From: Candidatus Kerfeldbacteria bacterium
Lineage (GTDB): Bacteria > Patescibacteriota > Patescibacteriia > SBBC01
Direction: 5' to 3'
Length of the DNA: 34,732 nt
Assembly: GCA_016204585.1 (NCBI GenBank)
Contig: JACQKH010000004.1
Location: 1 to 34,732 of the forward strand
Position 1 is the first letter of the stretch. Each line of letters opens with the position of its first letter. Shown here piece by piece: positions 7,582 to 16,937 of this stretch. The notes under the pieces are model-generated. The model saw nothing but the letters and a program-made list of their open reading frames with translations, was not told where the DNA came from and ran no database searches. The position numbers were made by a program, and so were the translations under genes.

Positions 7582-8551
7582 GATTATTTTTCTGACCGGT
7601 CCAGACACCTACCGTTCGCGCGAGCGGCTTCACGCCTTGCGCGACGCCTTCGTGAAGAAGTATGACCCGAGCGGGATGAACGTCGTGACGCTTGAGGGCG
7701 CTGGCTTGAAGTTTGAAGATTTCCAGCAGAGCGCGGCCAGTCAGGGCATGTTGAGTTCGCGCCGTTTTGTCATGGTCAAGCGTCCGTTTGAGGCTGATCG
7801 AAAAACTCAAGACGCCATCGCCGGGTTCATCGGCGAAAAATCGGTTCCCGAGGAAACCATCGTGGTGTTCTGGAGCGGTGAGGAAAAAATCAAAAAGCGG
7901 AAAGGTGAAAAGACCGAGCCGTCGCGCCTCGAAGCTGTTCTGTCAGCCATCAAGCATCGCCAGATTTTTAACGAGCTTGAACCGATGAAAGTTGAACGTT
8001 GGATGGTTAGCTATGTGAAGGACCGCGGCCGGACGATTGAACCGGCGGCCGCCGAGAAACTCGCCAGTTTGGTCGGCAGCGATCTGTGGTTGGCGACAAA
8101 CGAGATGGATAAACTGATGCAGGGGAGATCGAAGATCCGGCTGGCCGACGTGAACGAAAATTTGAGCGCGACCGTTGAGGCCAACATTTTTGAGTTCGTC
8201 GACGCCTTGAGCCGTCGGCAGCAGCGGGAAGCCATGACCTTGCTGGAAGATCAGCTGGCCAGCGGAGCGAATGAACTTTATCTGTTGGCGATGATTGCTC
8301 GGCAAATCCGGATTCTGCTCGGGGTGGCGGACCTGGTCAGTCGCGAGCCCAATCCGGCGACGATCGCCTCGCGCATGAAGCTCCACCCGTTTGTGGTGAA
8401 GAAAGCGCTTCAGCAGATTCGGTCATTTTCGCAGAGCGAGCTGATTGCGGCGCACGACCACGTCGTGGAGATTGACCAGAAAATGAAAAGCAGCGGTGGA
8501 GACCCGCGCGTACTCCTGGAATTGTTCGTGCTTCGACTCTGCCAGAGGTGA
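7580..8551 (+). CDS. holA: DNA polymerase III subunit delta
   Basis: A 323-residue clamp-loader subunit that opens the sliding clamp in the replicative polymerase complex. It matches the HolA family in length and in its N-terminal pattern MIIFLTGPDTYRSRERL, the central LASLVGSDLWLATNEMDKL segment and the NIFEFVDALSRR segment, with a helical C-terminal domain (LYLLAMIARQIRILL). The ATG at 7580 starts at the conserved N-terminus and overlaps the right end of the inverted-repeat element. No ribosome binding site is evident. It ends one base before an 18-bp inverted repeat shared with the convergent rpsT. Confidence 0.9.
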   Translation: MIIFLTGPDTYRSRERLHALRDAFVKKYDPSGMNVVTLEGAGLKFEDFQQSAASQGMLSSRRFVMVKRPFEADRKTQDAIAGFIGEKSVPEETIVVFWSGEEKIKKRKGEKTEPSRLEAVLSAIKHRQIFNELEPMKVERWMVSYVKDRGRTIEPAAAEKLASLVGSDLWLATNEMDKLMQGRSKIRLADVNENLSATVEANIFEFVDALSRRQQREAMTLLEDQLASGANELYLLAMIARQIRILLGVADLVSREPNPATIASRMKLHPFVVKKALQQIRSFSQSELIAAHDHVVEIDQKMKSSGGDPRVLLELFVLRLCQR

Positions 8552-8642
8552 ACCCCGCACCACTTTTGCCATTGGAATTTATTCCGACAGCTGTCCTTTG
8601 GACAGCTGTCGCGTTCTGACGGGAGCAAAAGTGGTGCGGGGT
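8552..8642. terminator. Nested inverted repeat between convergent holA and rpsT
   Basis: Outer arms ACCCCGCACCACTTTTGC (8552-8569) and its exact complement (8625-8642) enclose a perfect 12-bp hairpin CGACAGCTGTCC/GGACAGCTGTCG with a 3-base loop (8585-8611). It fills almost the whole intergenic space and could block transcription from both sides. The GCACCAC sequence links it to the other palindromes in the window. Confidence 0.65.
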
Positions 8643-8645
8643 AAA

Positions 8646-8909
8646 CTAGCCGAGTTTTCGGACGGCGGCGTGGAGTTTGGATTTCAACCTGGCCGCGGTG
8701 TTGCGCTTGATCACGCCTTTCCGAGCGGCGCGGTCAATAACCGGGATTACGGTTTTAAGACCTTCCGCCGCTTTGGTTTTGTCTTTTTGGGCCGTTGCTT
8801 TGCGAACGGCCTTAACCGCTTTTTTCAGGGTAGACTTGACCGCCAGGTTACGGGCGCGGCGTTTTTCGCTCTTTCGAAGTTCTTTGAAGGCTGATTTTTT
8901 GATGGGCAT
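8646..8909 (-). CDS. rpsT: 30S ribosomal protein S20
   Basis: An 87-residue, highly basic protein that binds 16S rRNA early in small-subunit assembly. It has the family N-terminus MPIKKSAFKELRKSEKRR, the alanine/lysine-rich helices and the C-terminal motif KGVIKRNTAARLKSKL. It is convergent with holA. A promoter lies within the end of the upstream minus-strand gene, and the leader carries a run of AGCTA-type tandem repeats (about 8926-8947) that may be structural or regulatory. Confidence 0.95.
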   Translation of the reverse strand: MPIKKSAFKELRKSEKRRARNLAVKSTLKKAVKAVRKATAQKDKTKAAEGLKTVIPVIDRAARKGVIKRNTAARLKSKLHAAVRKLG

Positions 8910-8959
8910 GTTGAGATAGCTTATAGCTTCGCTAGCTTCATTAGCTTGTTAGGTTACAT

Positions 8960-8988
8960 AGTGTATCAGGTTTTTTTCTTGCGAGCAA
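8960..8988 (-). promoter_or_regulatory. Promoter for rpsT
   Basis: On the minus strand TTGCTC (8983-8988) and TACACT (8960-8965) are spaced by 17 bases, overlapping the end of the nucleotidyltransferase gene. Confidence 0.45.
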
Positions 8989-9397
8989 GACGTTTGCGGA
9001 GGAGCGAGCTTTTGAAATGCTGCGGCTGGTATGGTTTTAGGCGGACGACGCGGCAATTGATGCCGTGCGCTTTGAGCTCGCGGCGGAGATTGGTCGTGAA
9101 ATGCCGCTGGTCGTAGCCGAGGGCGATGATATCGGGCTTGAGTTTCTTGATGAAGGCGAAACGATGCCACGGATTTTTGCTGGCCAGGACTGTTCGTTTT
9201 ACGTACGGTAAGGCAGCCACGATTCTGAGGCGTTGGCGTTCGCTCTGGACTGGCTGGCGACGCTTGAGCTTGGTCACCACGCTGTCCCGACCCACTGCGA
9301 CGATGAGATTTTTACCGAGACGCTTGGCTTGTTTCAGAAACGACCGATGGCCGGCGTGGAGAAGATCAAATGTTCCGAACACTAAGACCGTGCGCAC
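8966..9397 (-). CDS. Cytidylyltransferase-like nucleotidyltransferase
   Basis: A 143-residue Rossmann-fold nucleotidyltransferase of the glycerol-3-phosphate cytidylyltransferase/RfaE/FAD synthetase superfamily. The family signatures are the N-terminal TVLVFGTFDLLHAGH with the HxGH nucleotide-binding motif, and IIALGYDQRHF in the middle. The substrate cannot be told from the sequence. The GTG at 9397 is chosen because it starts right at the first beta strand; the longer frame up to 9511 translates an obvious palindromic repeat. The stop lies within the rpsT promoter. The C-terminus is very basic (RKRLARKKKT). Confidence 0.8.
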   Translation of the reverse strand: MRTVLVFGTFDLLHAGHRSFLKQAKRLGKNLIVAVGRDSVVTKLKRRQPVQSERQRLRIVAALPYVKRTVLASKNPWHRFAFIKKLKPDIIALGYDQRHFTTNLRRELKAHGINCRVVRLKPYQPQHFKSSLLRKRLARKKKT

Positions 9398-9441
9398 GTT
9401 CTTTCGTGTTGTTCTCTGGTTGGTGATCGTACCTCCCCTCA

Positions 9442-9462
9442 CCCCTCCTATCCTAGGAGGGG
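9442..9462. repeat. Palindromic repeat CCCCTCCTA/TAGGAGGGG
   Basis: A perfect 9-bp hairpin with loop TCC lies directly upstream of the nucleotidyltransferase. It looks like a dispersed intergenic repeat rather than coding sequence. Confidence 0.55.
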
Positions 9463-9487
9463 AACCACCTGGACGTCGAAGGCGAAG

Positions 9488-9547
9488 CCGTAAACCCGAG
9501 CCCCGCACCACTTCGGATGCGGGGTAGACTCCGCGAGTGGTTTACGG
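9488..9547. repeat. Nested palindrome with the CCCCGCACCACTT core
   Basis: The outer arms CCGTAAACC (9488-9496) and GGTTTACGG (9539-9547) enclose CCCCGCA/TGCGGGG (9501-9524). The sequence CCCCGCACCACTT is identical to the start of the holA/rpsT repeat at 8553. Confidence 0.6.
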
Positions 9548-9585
9548 TGCCGAACACGAGGACAGTCTGGTGACGCGCTGTTCTT

Positions 9586-10482
9586 CTAGAGTTTGCCGGG
9601 GCCATTCGGGTTGTAGCCATTCTCAACTTCTTGAAGGTCGCTATACCCGTCACCATCGGTATCGGTTTTGGCGTCGCTTGAACCAAAGAAGTTCTCGAGG
9701 TGCAGATTCAGTCCGTCGCCATCCGCATCGGTCTCCACCAGAATTTTGGCGCGCGGCGCTTGTTGGGCCGTGTATTTCCCCGAGCTTTGGCACTGCTGGC
9801 GGTAGTAGTCGTTGTTCGTGAATTGTTGGTAACCTTCCTTGAAAGATTCAGGGAAATACTTTAACGCATCAGGGTGTTCGTTCAAGTAGCAGCCCACGAT
9901 ATATTCATCATCATTTGATACGTTTATCGTATTGTTATTTGTATTGGCGTTTTGGTTAACGTTGAGATTTGTATTTTCGGAGAAATTTGTGTTGAGTCCA
10001 CGATTGATATTCGTTACCTCGTTCGCGTTTGCTACCAAGCCCGTATTTGTTGCGTTCACCGCCAGACTATTCGTTATCACTGGAACGTCGTTTTTACCGC
10101 TCGCGGTTGTATTCGTGCTCTTGCTCGGAGAAAATAGTTTTAAGTATCCTCGGCTGTACGCAAAATACCCGCCGCCGAGCAGGCCGAAGAAGACCACCCC
10201 GCCGATCGCCCACCCCAGCCATTTTTTTGATGTTGCCATGGGTACATCCGGCAGCGACGGTTTCCAGGGGCCCGAAGATTCTCGTTCGATGTTCATCGGC
10301 GGCGGCGCTGGTTCCCTCACCTCGGGCCCGCCTGCCGGACGGGCAGGCAGGGGAGGAGGGGCCGTGGGCGTTACCCCCAAGGGCGGAGGTGGCGGCTGTT
10401 GATTTTGCGGCCGCGGTGTTAACGGACTGCCAGTCGGAGGTTCTGGTTTTAGGTGATCGAGATCAGCGAAAATGTCTTTCAT
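9586..10482 (-). CDS. Membrane-anchored protein with a C-terminal TSP3-like Ca-binding module
   Basis: A 298-residue protein with a proline-rich cytoplasmic N-terminus (residues 10-65), one transmembrane helix (about 88-109), an asparagine-rich low-complexity linker (about 115-180) and a C-terminal module with two DxDGDG calcium-binding loops (DADGDGLN and DTDGDGYS) ending NGYNPNGPGKL. Its plan resembles the protein at 36-767. The ATG at 10482 is preferred over a TTG at 10500. A promoter is visible upstream on the minus strand. Its function is unknown; the linker and repeats suggest an extracellular or wall-spanning role. Confidence 0.75.
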   Translation of the reverse strand: MKDIFADLDHLKPEPPTGSPLTPRPQNQQPPPPPLGVTPTAPPPLPARPAGGPEVREPAPPPMNIERESSGPWKPSLPDVPMATSKKWLGWAIGGVVFFGLLGGGYFAYSRGYLKLFSPSKSTNTTASGKNDVPVITNSLAVNATNTGLVANANEVTNINRGLNTNFSENTNLNVNQNANTNNNTINVSNDDEYIVGCYLNEHPDALKYFPESFKEGYQQFTNNDYYRQQCQSSGKYTAQQAPRAKILVETDADGDGLNLHLENFFGSSDAKTDTDGDGYSDLQEVENGYNPNGPGKL

Positions 10483-10559
10483 AAAAGACCAATCAGCCAA
10501 AGGCGGCTGACTCGTTAGTGTTCAGATTGATAATTTATTGATTTCCATTTGACAGATGT

Positions 10560-10588
10560 ATTTTATCATATTTGATGGAAAATATCAA
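10560..10588 (-). promoter_or_regulatory. Promoter for the TSP3 protein gene
   Basis: On the minus strand TTGATA (10583-10588) and TAAAAT (10560-10565) are spaced by 17 bases, in the short AT-rich gap after uvrB. The leader to the ATG at 10482 would be about 70 nt. Confidence 0.5.
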
Positions 10589-10599
10589 GTTCGATTTTA

Positions 10600-12633
10600 T
10601 TATTTTTGCCTTAAGGGTCGCGGAAGCATTCGCCTCTTCGGCCGTCGTCTGGCCGTGGGTCTGTCTGTTTTTTTCTGGTGGAGTTGCGCAATTTGGTCTC
10701 GCAATAACGCCGCCTTTTCGAATTCAAGGTTTTGACTGGCCAGCTCCATCTGGTTGGTGAGCTCGGTAATTACGTGCGAAACTTCAGTCTCAGGAATTTC
10801 GTCGATCGGTAGCGCCGGCGCTTGTTCTTCAGCGAGTTTTGCTCCAGCTAAACGGTCTTGGCGGATTGCTTTGGCGATGCTGGTTGGAGTTATATGGCGC
10901 TTTTGGTTATAAGCTGATTGCGCCTTACGTCTCCGCTCGACTTCAGTAATCGCCGCTTTCATTGAGCCGGTCATCCGGTCTGCGTACATAACCACGCGGC
11001 CGTTGACGTGCCTGGCCGCCCGGCCCATGGTCTGAATCAGCGCGGTGGTGGAACGGAGAAAGCCTTCCTTGTCTGCATCCAGGATGGCCACCAACGAAAC
11101 TTCGGGCAGATCGAGTCCCTCGCGCAGCAGGTTGATGCCTACGACCACGTCGAAAAGACCCAAGCGCAAGTCGCGCAGGATTTCCAGTCGCTCGAAAGTG
11201 TCTATATCCGAGTGCAGGTATTGCACCCTGATCCCGAGTTCCTTTAGATAGTCGGTGAGTTCTTCGGCCATCCGCTTAGTCAGGGTCGTGACCAGTATCC
11301 GCTCTTTCTGGTTGGCCCGTTCCTGGATTATGGCCAGCAGGTCGTCAACCTGCCCCTTGGTCGGTTTGACCTCAACGGTTGGGTCGAGCAGGCCGGTCGG
11401 TCGGACAAGTTGTTCCACGACCTGCGCGGACTCCTTGATCTCGAAGATGTCGGGCGTGGCCGAGACGTAGACGCGTTGTTTAATGCGCTGCTGGAATTCG
11501 TCAAAGCGAAGCGGACGATTGTCGAGGGCCGAGGGAAGACGAAATCCGTACTCGACCAGCACCTGTTTGCGCGAGCGGTCGCCTTCGTACATGCCGCGGA
11601 TTTGCGGAAGGGTCATGTGTGATTCGTCAATGAACAGCAGGAAGTCTTTGGGAAAATAGTCGAGCAGCGTGGATGGAGGTTGTCCCGCTTCACGCCCGTC
11701 AAAGTACCGCGAGTAATTCTCAATGCCGTTGCAGTAGCCGGTGGTGGCGATCATTTCAAGGTCAAAGTTTGTCCGCTGCTTCAGGCGTTGCGCTTCGAGA
11801 AGCTGTCCGTTTTTTTCGAGAACGGTCAACCGTTGGTCCAACTCCTGACGGATGGAGGCGATGATTTGCGGCAGGCGCTCGATCGGGGTGACAAAATGTT
11901 TGGCCGGGAAGATTTGAATGGTGTTGAGAATGGCGGTTGATTGTCCGGTGATTGGATCGAGCATGGCGAGTTTTTCAATATCATCGCCGGAAAAAGACAC
12001 CCGCACGGCCCGCTCCTCGTAGGCCGGATAAATATCGAGCGTGTCGCCGCGAACGCGGTAGGTGCTGCGATGAAAGTCAATGTCGTTGCGAGTATACAGT
12101 AGGTGGTTGAGCTTGGTTAATAGAGATTGGCGCGGGAAATACTGACCGGTTTTCAGCTCGACCATGATGTTTTTATATTCCTGCGGATTGCCCAGGCCAT
12201 AGATGCAGGAGACGGAAGCCACGATCAGCACGTCGCGCCGGGTGATGAGGTCGCGGGTGGCCGCGTTCCGCAGCCGATCAATTTCTTCGTTGATGTCGGT
12301 TTCTTTCTCGATGTAGGTGTCGGTGCGCGGAATATAGGCCTCGGGTTGGTAGTAGTCGTAGTATGAGACGAAATAGTGAACCGCATTGTTTGGGAAAAAT
12401 TCACGGAATTCGCTGGCCAGCTGGGCGGCCAGGGTTTTGTTGTGGCTGATGACGAGCGTTGGCCGTTGAATTGCCGCGACGACATTCGCCATGGTAAAGG
12501 TTTTGCCCGAACCGGTCACGCCGAGGAGCGTCTGGGCCACGTCACCACCGCGGATTCCCGACGTGAGCTTGGCGATCGCTTCGGGCTGGTCGCCGGTCGG
12601 TTTGAATGGGGAGCGGAGTTTGAAAGCTGGCAT
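10600..12633 (-). CDS. uvrB: UvrABC excinuclease subunit B
   Basis: A 677-residue damage-verification helicase of nucleotide excision repair, acting with UvrA and UvrC. Walker A is GVTGSGKT at residues 38-45, the DNA-inserting beta-hairpin is [12 protein letters not shown] at 91-102, DESH marks the helicase motif II, and [17 protein letters not shown] is in the second helicase domain. The C-terminal UVR domain ([21 protein letters not shown] type) contacts UvrC. Length is normal for the family. The start ATG is preceded by a TGC-TACATT box on the minus strand (about 12645-12650), suggesting a short leader. The tail is arginine-rich. Confidence 0.97.
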   Translation of the reverse strand: MPAFKLRSPFKPTGDQPEAIAKLTSGIRGGDVAQTLLGVTGSGKTFTMANVVAAIQRPTLVISHNKTLAAQLASEFREFFPNNAVHYFVSYYDYYQPEAYIPRTDTYIEKETDINEEIDRLRNAATRDLITRRDVLIVASVSCIYGLGNPQEYKNIMVELKTGQYFPRQSLLTKLNHLLYTRNDIDFHRSTYRVRGDTLDIYPAYEERAVRVSFSGDDIEKLAMLDPITGQSTAILNTIQIFPAKHFVTPIERLPQIIASIRQELDQRLTVLEKNGQLLEAQRLKQRTNFDLEMIATTGYCNGIENYSRYFDGREAGQPPSTLLDYFPKDFLLFIDESHMTLPQIRGMYEGDRSRKQVLVEYGFRLPSALDNRPLRFDEFQQRIKQRVYVSATPDIFEIKESAQVVEQLVRPTGLLDPTVEVKPTKGQVDDLLAIIQERANQKERILVTTLTKRMAEELTDYLKELGIRVQYLHSDIDTFERLEILRDLRLGLFDVVVGINLLREGLDLPEVSLVAILDADKEGFLRSTTALIQTMGRAARHVNGRVVMYADRMTGSMKAAITEVERRRKAQSAYNQKRHITPTSIAKAIRQDRLAGAKLAEEQAPALPIDEIPETEVSHVITELTNQMELASQNLEFEKAALLRDQIAQLHQKKTDRPTARRRPKRRMLPRPLRQK

Positions 12634-12748
12634 GTCTTGTTAATGTAGCATGAATGGAGAATGTCCCCACAGCGCGGCTAATGCGCACGGCACTATTTAG
12701 TAAACATGCCGTTATCGGATACAGAGGATTCGGAGCGCCTCACTTTCG

Positions 12749-12778
12749 TTGACGTTTTACCAAAAAAATGGTTACAGT
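12749..12778 (+). promoter_or_regulatory. Promoter for the FG-GAP surface protein
   Basis: TTGACG (12749-12754) and TACAGT (12773-12778) are spaced by 18 bases. The start codon at 12804 lies about 20 bases past the predicted transcription start. Confidence 0.5.
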
Positions 12779-12803
12779 GTAGTGGCGTGGCGACGTAACA
12801 TTA

Positions 12804-14579
12804 ATGGAGCAGAGGCCAAAGAAATTGAAAAAGGCCATGAAATTTACCGAGGTTGAAGTTGAAGTAAAACAAGGCGTGCGTGTGGCGCACGCGATTTCCG
12901 TAGGCATCTACCTGATGGCGGCAATTTCGGTTGTCAGCATCATTGGCGGCATGATTTTGTCAATCGCTTTCCAGCCACCACAAATCCAGGCGGTTGCTCC
13001 TAACTCGACTAATACCGTCACCCTGACCTGGACTGCGCCGGGCGATGATCTGAACATCGGGACGGCGGCGGGGTACCGAATCCGACACTCAAGTGATTCT
13101 CTCAACGAGGCATCCTGGCCGACCGCGGCCATCGCCGCCAACCCGCCGACGCCCCTGCTGGCCGGAACCCAACAATCAATGAACGTCACCGGACTTACGC
13201 CGGGGACGCTGTATTACTTTGCCGTTAAGAGCTACGACGAAGCCGATAACGAGTCCGCTATTTCTAATATCGCCACCAAGCGAACGGATCTGGTCGCTTG
13301 TACACCAGAGTGGTCGTGCACGACTTGGTCAGACTGCCGGGACGGCGAGCAAGCCCGGACGTGCGTTGATATCGCCAGTCCGCCATGCGGCTCGAACTTC
13401 AACCGTCCAATCGAAACACAAACTTGTACAACGCCGGAACCAGCGCCGACTTCCTGTGTCGAGCGATGGTCGTGTACCGATTGGACGGACTGCGTTGATG
13501 GAGCGAGGAAGCGAGTCTGCCAAGACCTTGAACGGTGCGGCACCGACCAGGACAAACCGGCCGTCACCTACGATTGCAGCACGGGTGGAGCGCTCCCCGA
13601 TGATCCGTTGCCGACGTATGTGGCCGTCGCTCAGGCGACAGGCGGTAGCCCGGAAGTTAGAGTGTACCGAACGAACGGCGGCAAGAAAATAGGCGACTTC
13701 TTCGCCTACCGCAAGAGTTACCGCGGCGGACTGTCAATTTCTGGCGGCGACGTTAACGGTGACGGCGACACTGACGTGGTGGTAGGAACCGGCCGAGGGA
13801 CCAGTCCGCAAGTTTCACTCTTCACGCCCACGGGCAAACTTCAACATCGATTTTTTCCGTACCCCAGCGGGTTGCGAACGGGCGTCAACGTGGCGGTCGC
13901 CGACGTTGATGGCGACGGGCAGAACGACTTGATTACGGCGCCGGCCGGCTCGTATCCGGCGCTGGTGCGCGTCTTCCGGTTTGATACGCTTAAGAAGAAA
14001 TTCAATCGCTTTCTTGAATTCACGGCTTTCGACGCCAAGTGGCGCGGTGGCGTGAATCTGGCCGCTGAGGATCTCGACCGGAACGGCTTAGCCGAAGTGA
14101 TGGTGACGCCGTCGTCACGCGGCCGCGGCTCTCAGGTGCAAGTCTTCGAGTATGACCTGCCGAAAGGCGTGATGGCAAAGCGTCATGCCTTTTATGCCTA
14201 CGGCCGGAGTTTCAAAAGCGGCGTAGAAATCACTGCGGCGGATGTAAACGGCGACGGCCAACGGGAAATCGTGACCAGCCCGGCTCCGGGAGCCGCCGAG
14301 ATCCGCGTCTTCACCTACATCGATCGCCGGGTCAAGCTATTAATTCGATTTTTTGCCGGCAGTAAATCGTTCCGCGGCGGAGCGGACCTGGCCAGCAGCG
14401 ATTTGAACAAAGACGGTCAGGACGAAATTTTGACCGTGACGTTCTCGAACGGACAACCCGGACTCCGGGTCTTCACCAGGAACTTCACCACCGGAAAAAT
14501 TGAACGCGCCGCTTCGCCTTTCGCGCCACTCGTCTTCAGCCCGCGCTTTCAGAAGGGCGTTCGAATAACTTCGCTGTAG
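12804..14579 (+). CDS. Surface protein with FN3, TSP1-like and FG-GAP/VCBS repeats
   Basis: A 591-residue protein anchored by one N-terminal transmembrane helix (about 31-55). Next come a fibronectin type III domain (about 60-155, ending PGTLYYFAVKSYDEADNES), two cysteine-rich thrombospondin type 1-like modules (about 165-255, WSCTTWSDC and WSCTDWTDC) and five or six FG-GAP/VCBS repeats (about 265-590) with calcium-type loops such as DVNGDGDTD, DVDGDGQND and DVNGDGQRE. The repeats predict a beta-propeller. Such proteins usually mediate adhesion; here that is inference. Its promoter is separate from the divergent uvrB. Confidence 0.85.
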   Translation: MEQRPKKLKKAMKFTEVEVEVKQGVRVAHAISVGIYLMAAISVVSIIGGMILSIAFQPPQIQAVAPNSTNTVTLTWTAPGDDLNIGTAAGYRIRHSSDSLNEASWPTAAIAANPPTPLLAGTQQSMNVTGLTPGTLYYFAVKSYDEADNESAISNIATKRTDLVACTPEWSCTTWSDCRDGEQARTCVDIASPPCGSNFNRPIETQTCTTPEPAPTSCVERWSCTDWTDCVDGARKRVCQDLERCGTDQDKPAVTYDCSTGGALPDDPLPTYVAVAQATGGSPEVRVYRTNGGKKIGDFFAYRKSYRGGLSISGGDVNGDGDTDVVVGTGRGTSPQVSLFTPTGKLQHRFFPYPSGLRTGVNVAVADVDGDGQNDLITAPAGSYPALVRVFRFDTLKKKFNRFLEFTAFDAKWRGGVNLAAEDLDRNGLAEVMVTPSSRGRGSQVQVFEYDLPKGVMAKRHAFYAYGRSFKSGVEITAADVNGDGQREIVTSPAPGAAEIRVFTYIDRRVKLLIRFFAGSKSFRGGADLASSDLNKDGQDEILTVTFSNGQPGLRVFTRNFTTGKIERAASPFAPLVFSPRFQKGVRITSL

Positions 14580-14604
14580 CTGCCTAATCAGTGTCTGAAA
14601 CACC

Positions 14605-15159
14605 ATGATTGCATCTCTGCACGGCACGATTCGTCTTCGTGAATCACGGGCAATTGTGGTGAGTGTCGGCGGTATCGGCTGGCGAGTTTTTGTCGGCAGT
14701 CGGGTTTTAAAACAGGCTGAGGGGGAAACCGTTGATCTCTATACGCATCTCCACGTCGGTGGGGACGGAATGGATCTCTACGGTTTCGCCACGCCCGATG
14801 AGCTGGGTTTGTTTGAATCACTGATTCGCGTGGCGGGCGTCGGTCCGAAGTCGGCCCTGGCAATTCTGAGCGAAACGCCGTCAGCCGAAGTTCGGAATGC
14901 GATTATCAGCGCTGATACGGTACCGTTAATGCGCGCCTCGGGCATCGGCAAGAAAACGGCGGAGCGGATTATCTTGGAGCTGAGCGGGACGCTGCTGTCA
15001 AATAAAATTTCCGCTTCGGATGAAGCGATCGATGCGTTGGAACGACTCGGCTACACTCGCCGCGAAGCAAACGAAGCAATGAGTCAGGTTGATACCTCAA
15101 TCCGCGATGTTCGCGAGCGGATTCGCGCCGCTCTCCGCACGTTGAGTAAGCGTCCGTGA
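14605..15159 (+). CDS. ruvA: Holliday junction branch migration protein RuvA
   Basis: A 184-residue DNA-binding subunit of the RuvAB branch migration complex. It has the N-terminal OB-fold (MIASLHGTIRLRES, DLYGFATPDELGLFESLI), two helix-hairpin-helix motifs (VAGVGPKSALAIL, ASGIGKKTAERIILEL) and the C-terminal RuvB-contacting domain (ALERLGYTRREA). Its stop overlaps the GTG start of the next gene (GTGA), so the two are probably translationally coupled. ruvB and ruvC are not in the window. Confidence 0.95.
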   Translation: MIASLHGTIRLRESRAIVVSVGGIGWRVFVGSRVLKQAEGETVDLYTHLHVGGDGMDLYGFATPDELGLFESLIRVAGVGPKSALAILSETPSAEVRNAIISADTVPLMRASGIGKKTAERIILELSGTLLSNKISASDEAIDALERLGYTRREANEAMSQVDTSIRDVRERIRAALRTLSKRP

Positions 15160-16157
15160 GCGTATTCGCCGTCCGAACGCCATCCAATCCGGCGGCTTGG
15201 GACGCCTTCGTCTGCGAGCAATCTCAGCCGAACGTTTTTCTGCAGTCCTGGGCCTGGGGGGAGTTTCAGCGGGCGGCCGGTAAGCCCATAATACGGATGG
15301 AAGCATTGAATGGTGAAGATGTGGCAGCCGCGGCTCTGCTCGTACTGCATACAACCAGGTTGAAGAAATCTTTCCTGCTGGCGCCGCGCGGTCCCATAAT
15401 CCGTTCGAATCTTCCGGCCGCGGCGTTGCGGGAAGTGTGGACCAGCTTTTTGGAATACGTTGAACGCGTTCACTCGACCGATACGATGTTCGTGAAAGTT
15501 GAACCGAATACGGCGCCACCCCAAAGTCTTGAACTTGAGTCCGGAACATTCGTTCATCCGGAACACACGCTGCTTCTCGACCTGACCATGGACGAAACTC
15601 AACAGATCGAGAAGATGCACCAGAAAACGCGCTATAATATTCGTCTGGCGGAGCGAAAGGGCGTGCGTGTTCGGTTCAGTCGGGAAGAGCGCGACCTCAA
15701 CCTATTTATCAATATGCTCAAGGCCACCGGCCGGCGACAGGGGATTGGTGTTTTTCCAGATTCTTATTATCAAACCATGCTCAAGACGCTTGGCCAAACA
15801 TGCCAACTTGCTCTGGCGGAACATCAGGGCGCCGCGCTAGCCGCTTCAATTTTGGTCGGTTTCGGCGATACCCTGACCTACGTCCATGGCGCTTCCGACG
15901 ACAGGCACCGCGAGTTCATGGCCTCGCACCTGATGCAGTGGGAGAGCATTCGGTATGCGAAAGAACGAGGATACCGTTATTACGATTTCTTTGGTGTCGC
16001 GCCGCCCGATTCAGTGAATCATAAATGGCAGGGGATTACGCGCTTTAAGCTCGGGTTTGGCGGACAGGTACACAAGTATGCTGGTGCATATAATGTGGTG
16101 TACAATCGGCCGTGGTACACCCTGTACCGATTGGCGAAAAGAGTTACGGGACGGTGA
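15156..16157 (+). CDS. FemAB-like peptidoglycan bridge aminoacyltransferase
   Basis: A 333-residue protein of the FemAB/GNAT-like family, which transfers amino acids from aminoacyl-tRNA onto peptidoglycan precursors. Family features are the N-terminal FLQSWAWGEFQRAAG, the MHQKTRYNIRLAERKGV segment and the C-terminal acyltransferase half with YYDFFGVAPP and GITRFKLGFGG. The start is the GTG overlapping the ruvA stop; the sequence matches the family from its first residues. The acceptor and amino acid cannot be told. It may act with the Mur ligase at 31515. Confidence 0.85.
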   Translation: MSVFAVRTPSNPAAWDAFVCEQSQPNVFLQSWAWGEFQRAAGKPIIRMEALNGEDVAAAALLVLHTTRLKKSFLLAPRGPIIRSNLPAAALREVWTSFLEYVERVHSTDTMFVKVEPNTAPPQSLELESGTFVHPEHTLLLDLTMDETQQIEKMHQKTRYNIRLAERKGVRVRFSREERDLNLFINMLKATGRRQGIGVFPDSYYQTMLKTLGQTCQLALAEHQGAALAASILVGFGDTLTYVHGASDDRHREFMASHLMQWESIRYAKERGYRYYDFFGVAPPDSVNHKWQGITRFKLGFGGQVHKYAGAYNVVYNRPWYTLYRLAKRVTGR

Positions 16158-16207
16158 TTATTAGACATTGTAGCCTGCCCATTTATGGGCATTGACGGAA
16201 ATGAACT

Positions 16208-16915
16208 ATGACTTCTACTGTTGTGATCATGGCCGCTGGACGCGGTACACGAATGAAAGGGTTGGCCAACGACCGGCCAAAACACCTGCTGACAGTGCTC
16301 GGCCGGCCGTTCCTCGACCACCTGCTTGATCGCCTCAAGCAAGCCGGCTTTCGCGACATCGTCATGGTCACTGGACACCAGAACCATGCTTTTCAACCGT
16401 ATCAAGGCCGCCGCGGCATTCGGCTGGTTGAGCAGCAGCTGCTCCATGAACGGTACGGGACTGCGGCCGCAGTCGAGTCGGCGCGTGAGGCGGTCGGCCA
16501 GGCGCCGTTTGCGGTGGTTTCCGGCGACAACCTGTACAGCGTTGATGACCTTCGAAAAGTAACCATTGATTCCGCCAGCGCGTGGATCGGCGGATATAAG
16601 ACGGCGGCCTGGCAGGGAATGGGGATTTTGAAACTGAAAAATGACGGAGCGCTGGAAAAAATCATTGAGAAGCCGCAAAATTTTGTCGGCGATCTCATCA
16701 ATGCCAGTCTGTATTTGTTCACGCCGGCGATTTTCGAGATAATTGAGCGTCTTCAACCAAGCCCGCGCGGCGAGTACGAAATCACCGATGCCGTAAACGC
16801 GCTGGCCGCCCGGGAGCCGGTCAACGTGTTCGAGCTGGAAGACCGCTGGCTGGACTTGACGACGCCGTCTGACATACCGAAGATAGAGAAGGCGTTGCGT
16901 GGTGGAGAGATTTAA
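16208..16915 (+). CDS. Sugar-phosphate nucleotidyltransferase
   Basis: A 235-residue nucleotidyltransferase of the GlmU/RmlA type, which activates sugar phosphates with NTP. The signature loop is MAAGRGTRMKGL at about residue 8, followed by PKHLLTVLGRPFLDHLLDRL, the metal-binding Asp of SGDNLYSVDD, and INASLYLF. It lacks the left-handed helix acetyltransferase domain of full GlmU, so it is a stand-alone uridylyl- or thymidylyltransferase. The exact sugar is unknown. A small hairpin (TGCCCA/TGGGCA, 16176-16191) precedes the ATG. Confidence 0.85.
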   Translation: MTSTVVIMAAGRGTRMKGLANDRPKHLLTVLGRPFLDHLLDRLKQAGFRDIVMVTGHQNHAFQPYQGRRGIRLVEQQLLHERYGTAAAVESAREAVGQAPFAVVSGDNLYSVDDLRKVTIDSASAWIGGYKTAAWQGMGILKLKNDGALEKIIEKPQNFVGDLINASLYLFTPAIFEIIERLQPSPRGEYEITDAVNALAAREPVNVFELEDRWLDLTTPSDIPKIEKALRGGEI

Positions 16916-16937
16916 GATTAAGGATTTAGGATTAAGG
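16911..16937 (+). repeat. Short GATTAAGGATTTAGG tandem repeat
   Basis: Imperfect copies of a GATTAAGG/GATTTAGG unit follow the nucleotidyltransferase stop. This is a second type of AT-rich short tandem repeat, distinct from the GAATTAY heptamers. Confidence 0.5.

Noticed and set aside
9398-9511. N-terminal extension of the nucleotidyltransferase.
   Set aside because: The extra residues translate the palindromic repeat at 9442-9462, and the conserved fold begins at GTG 9397.
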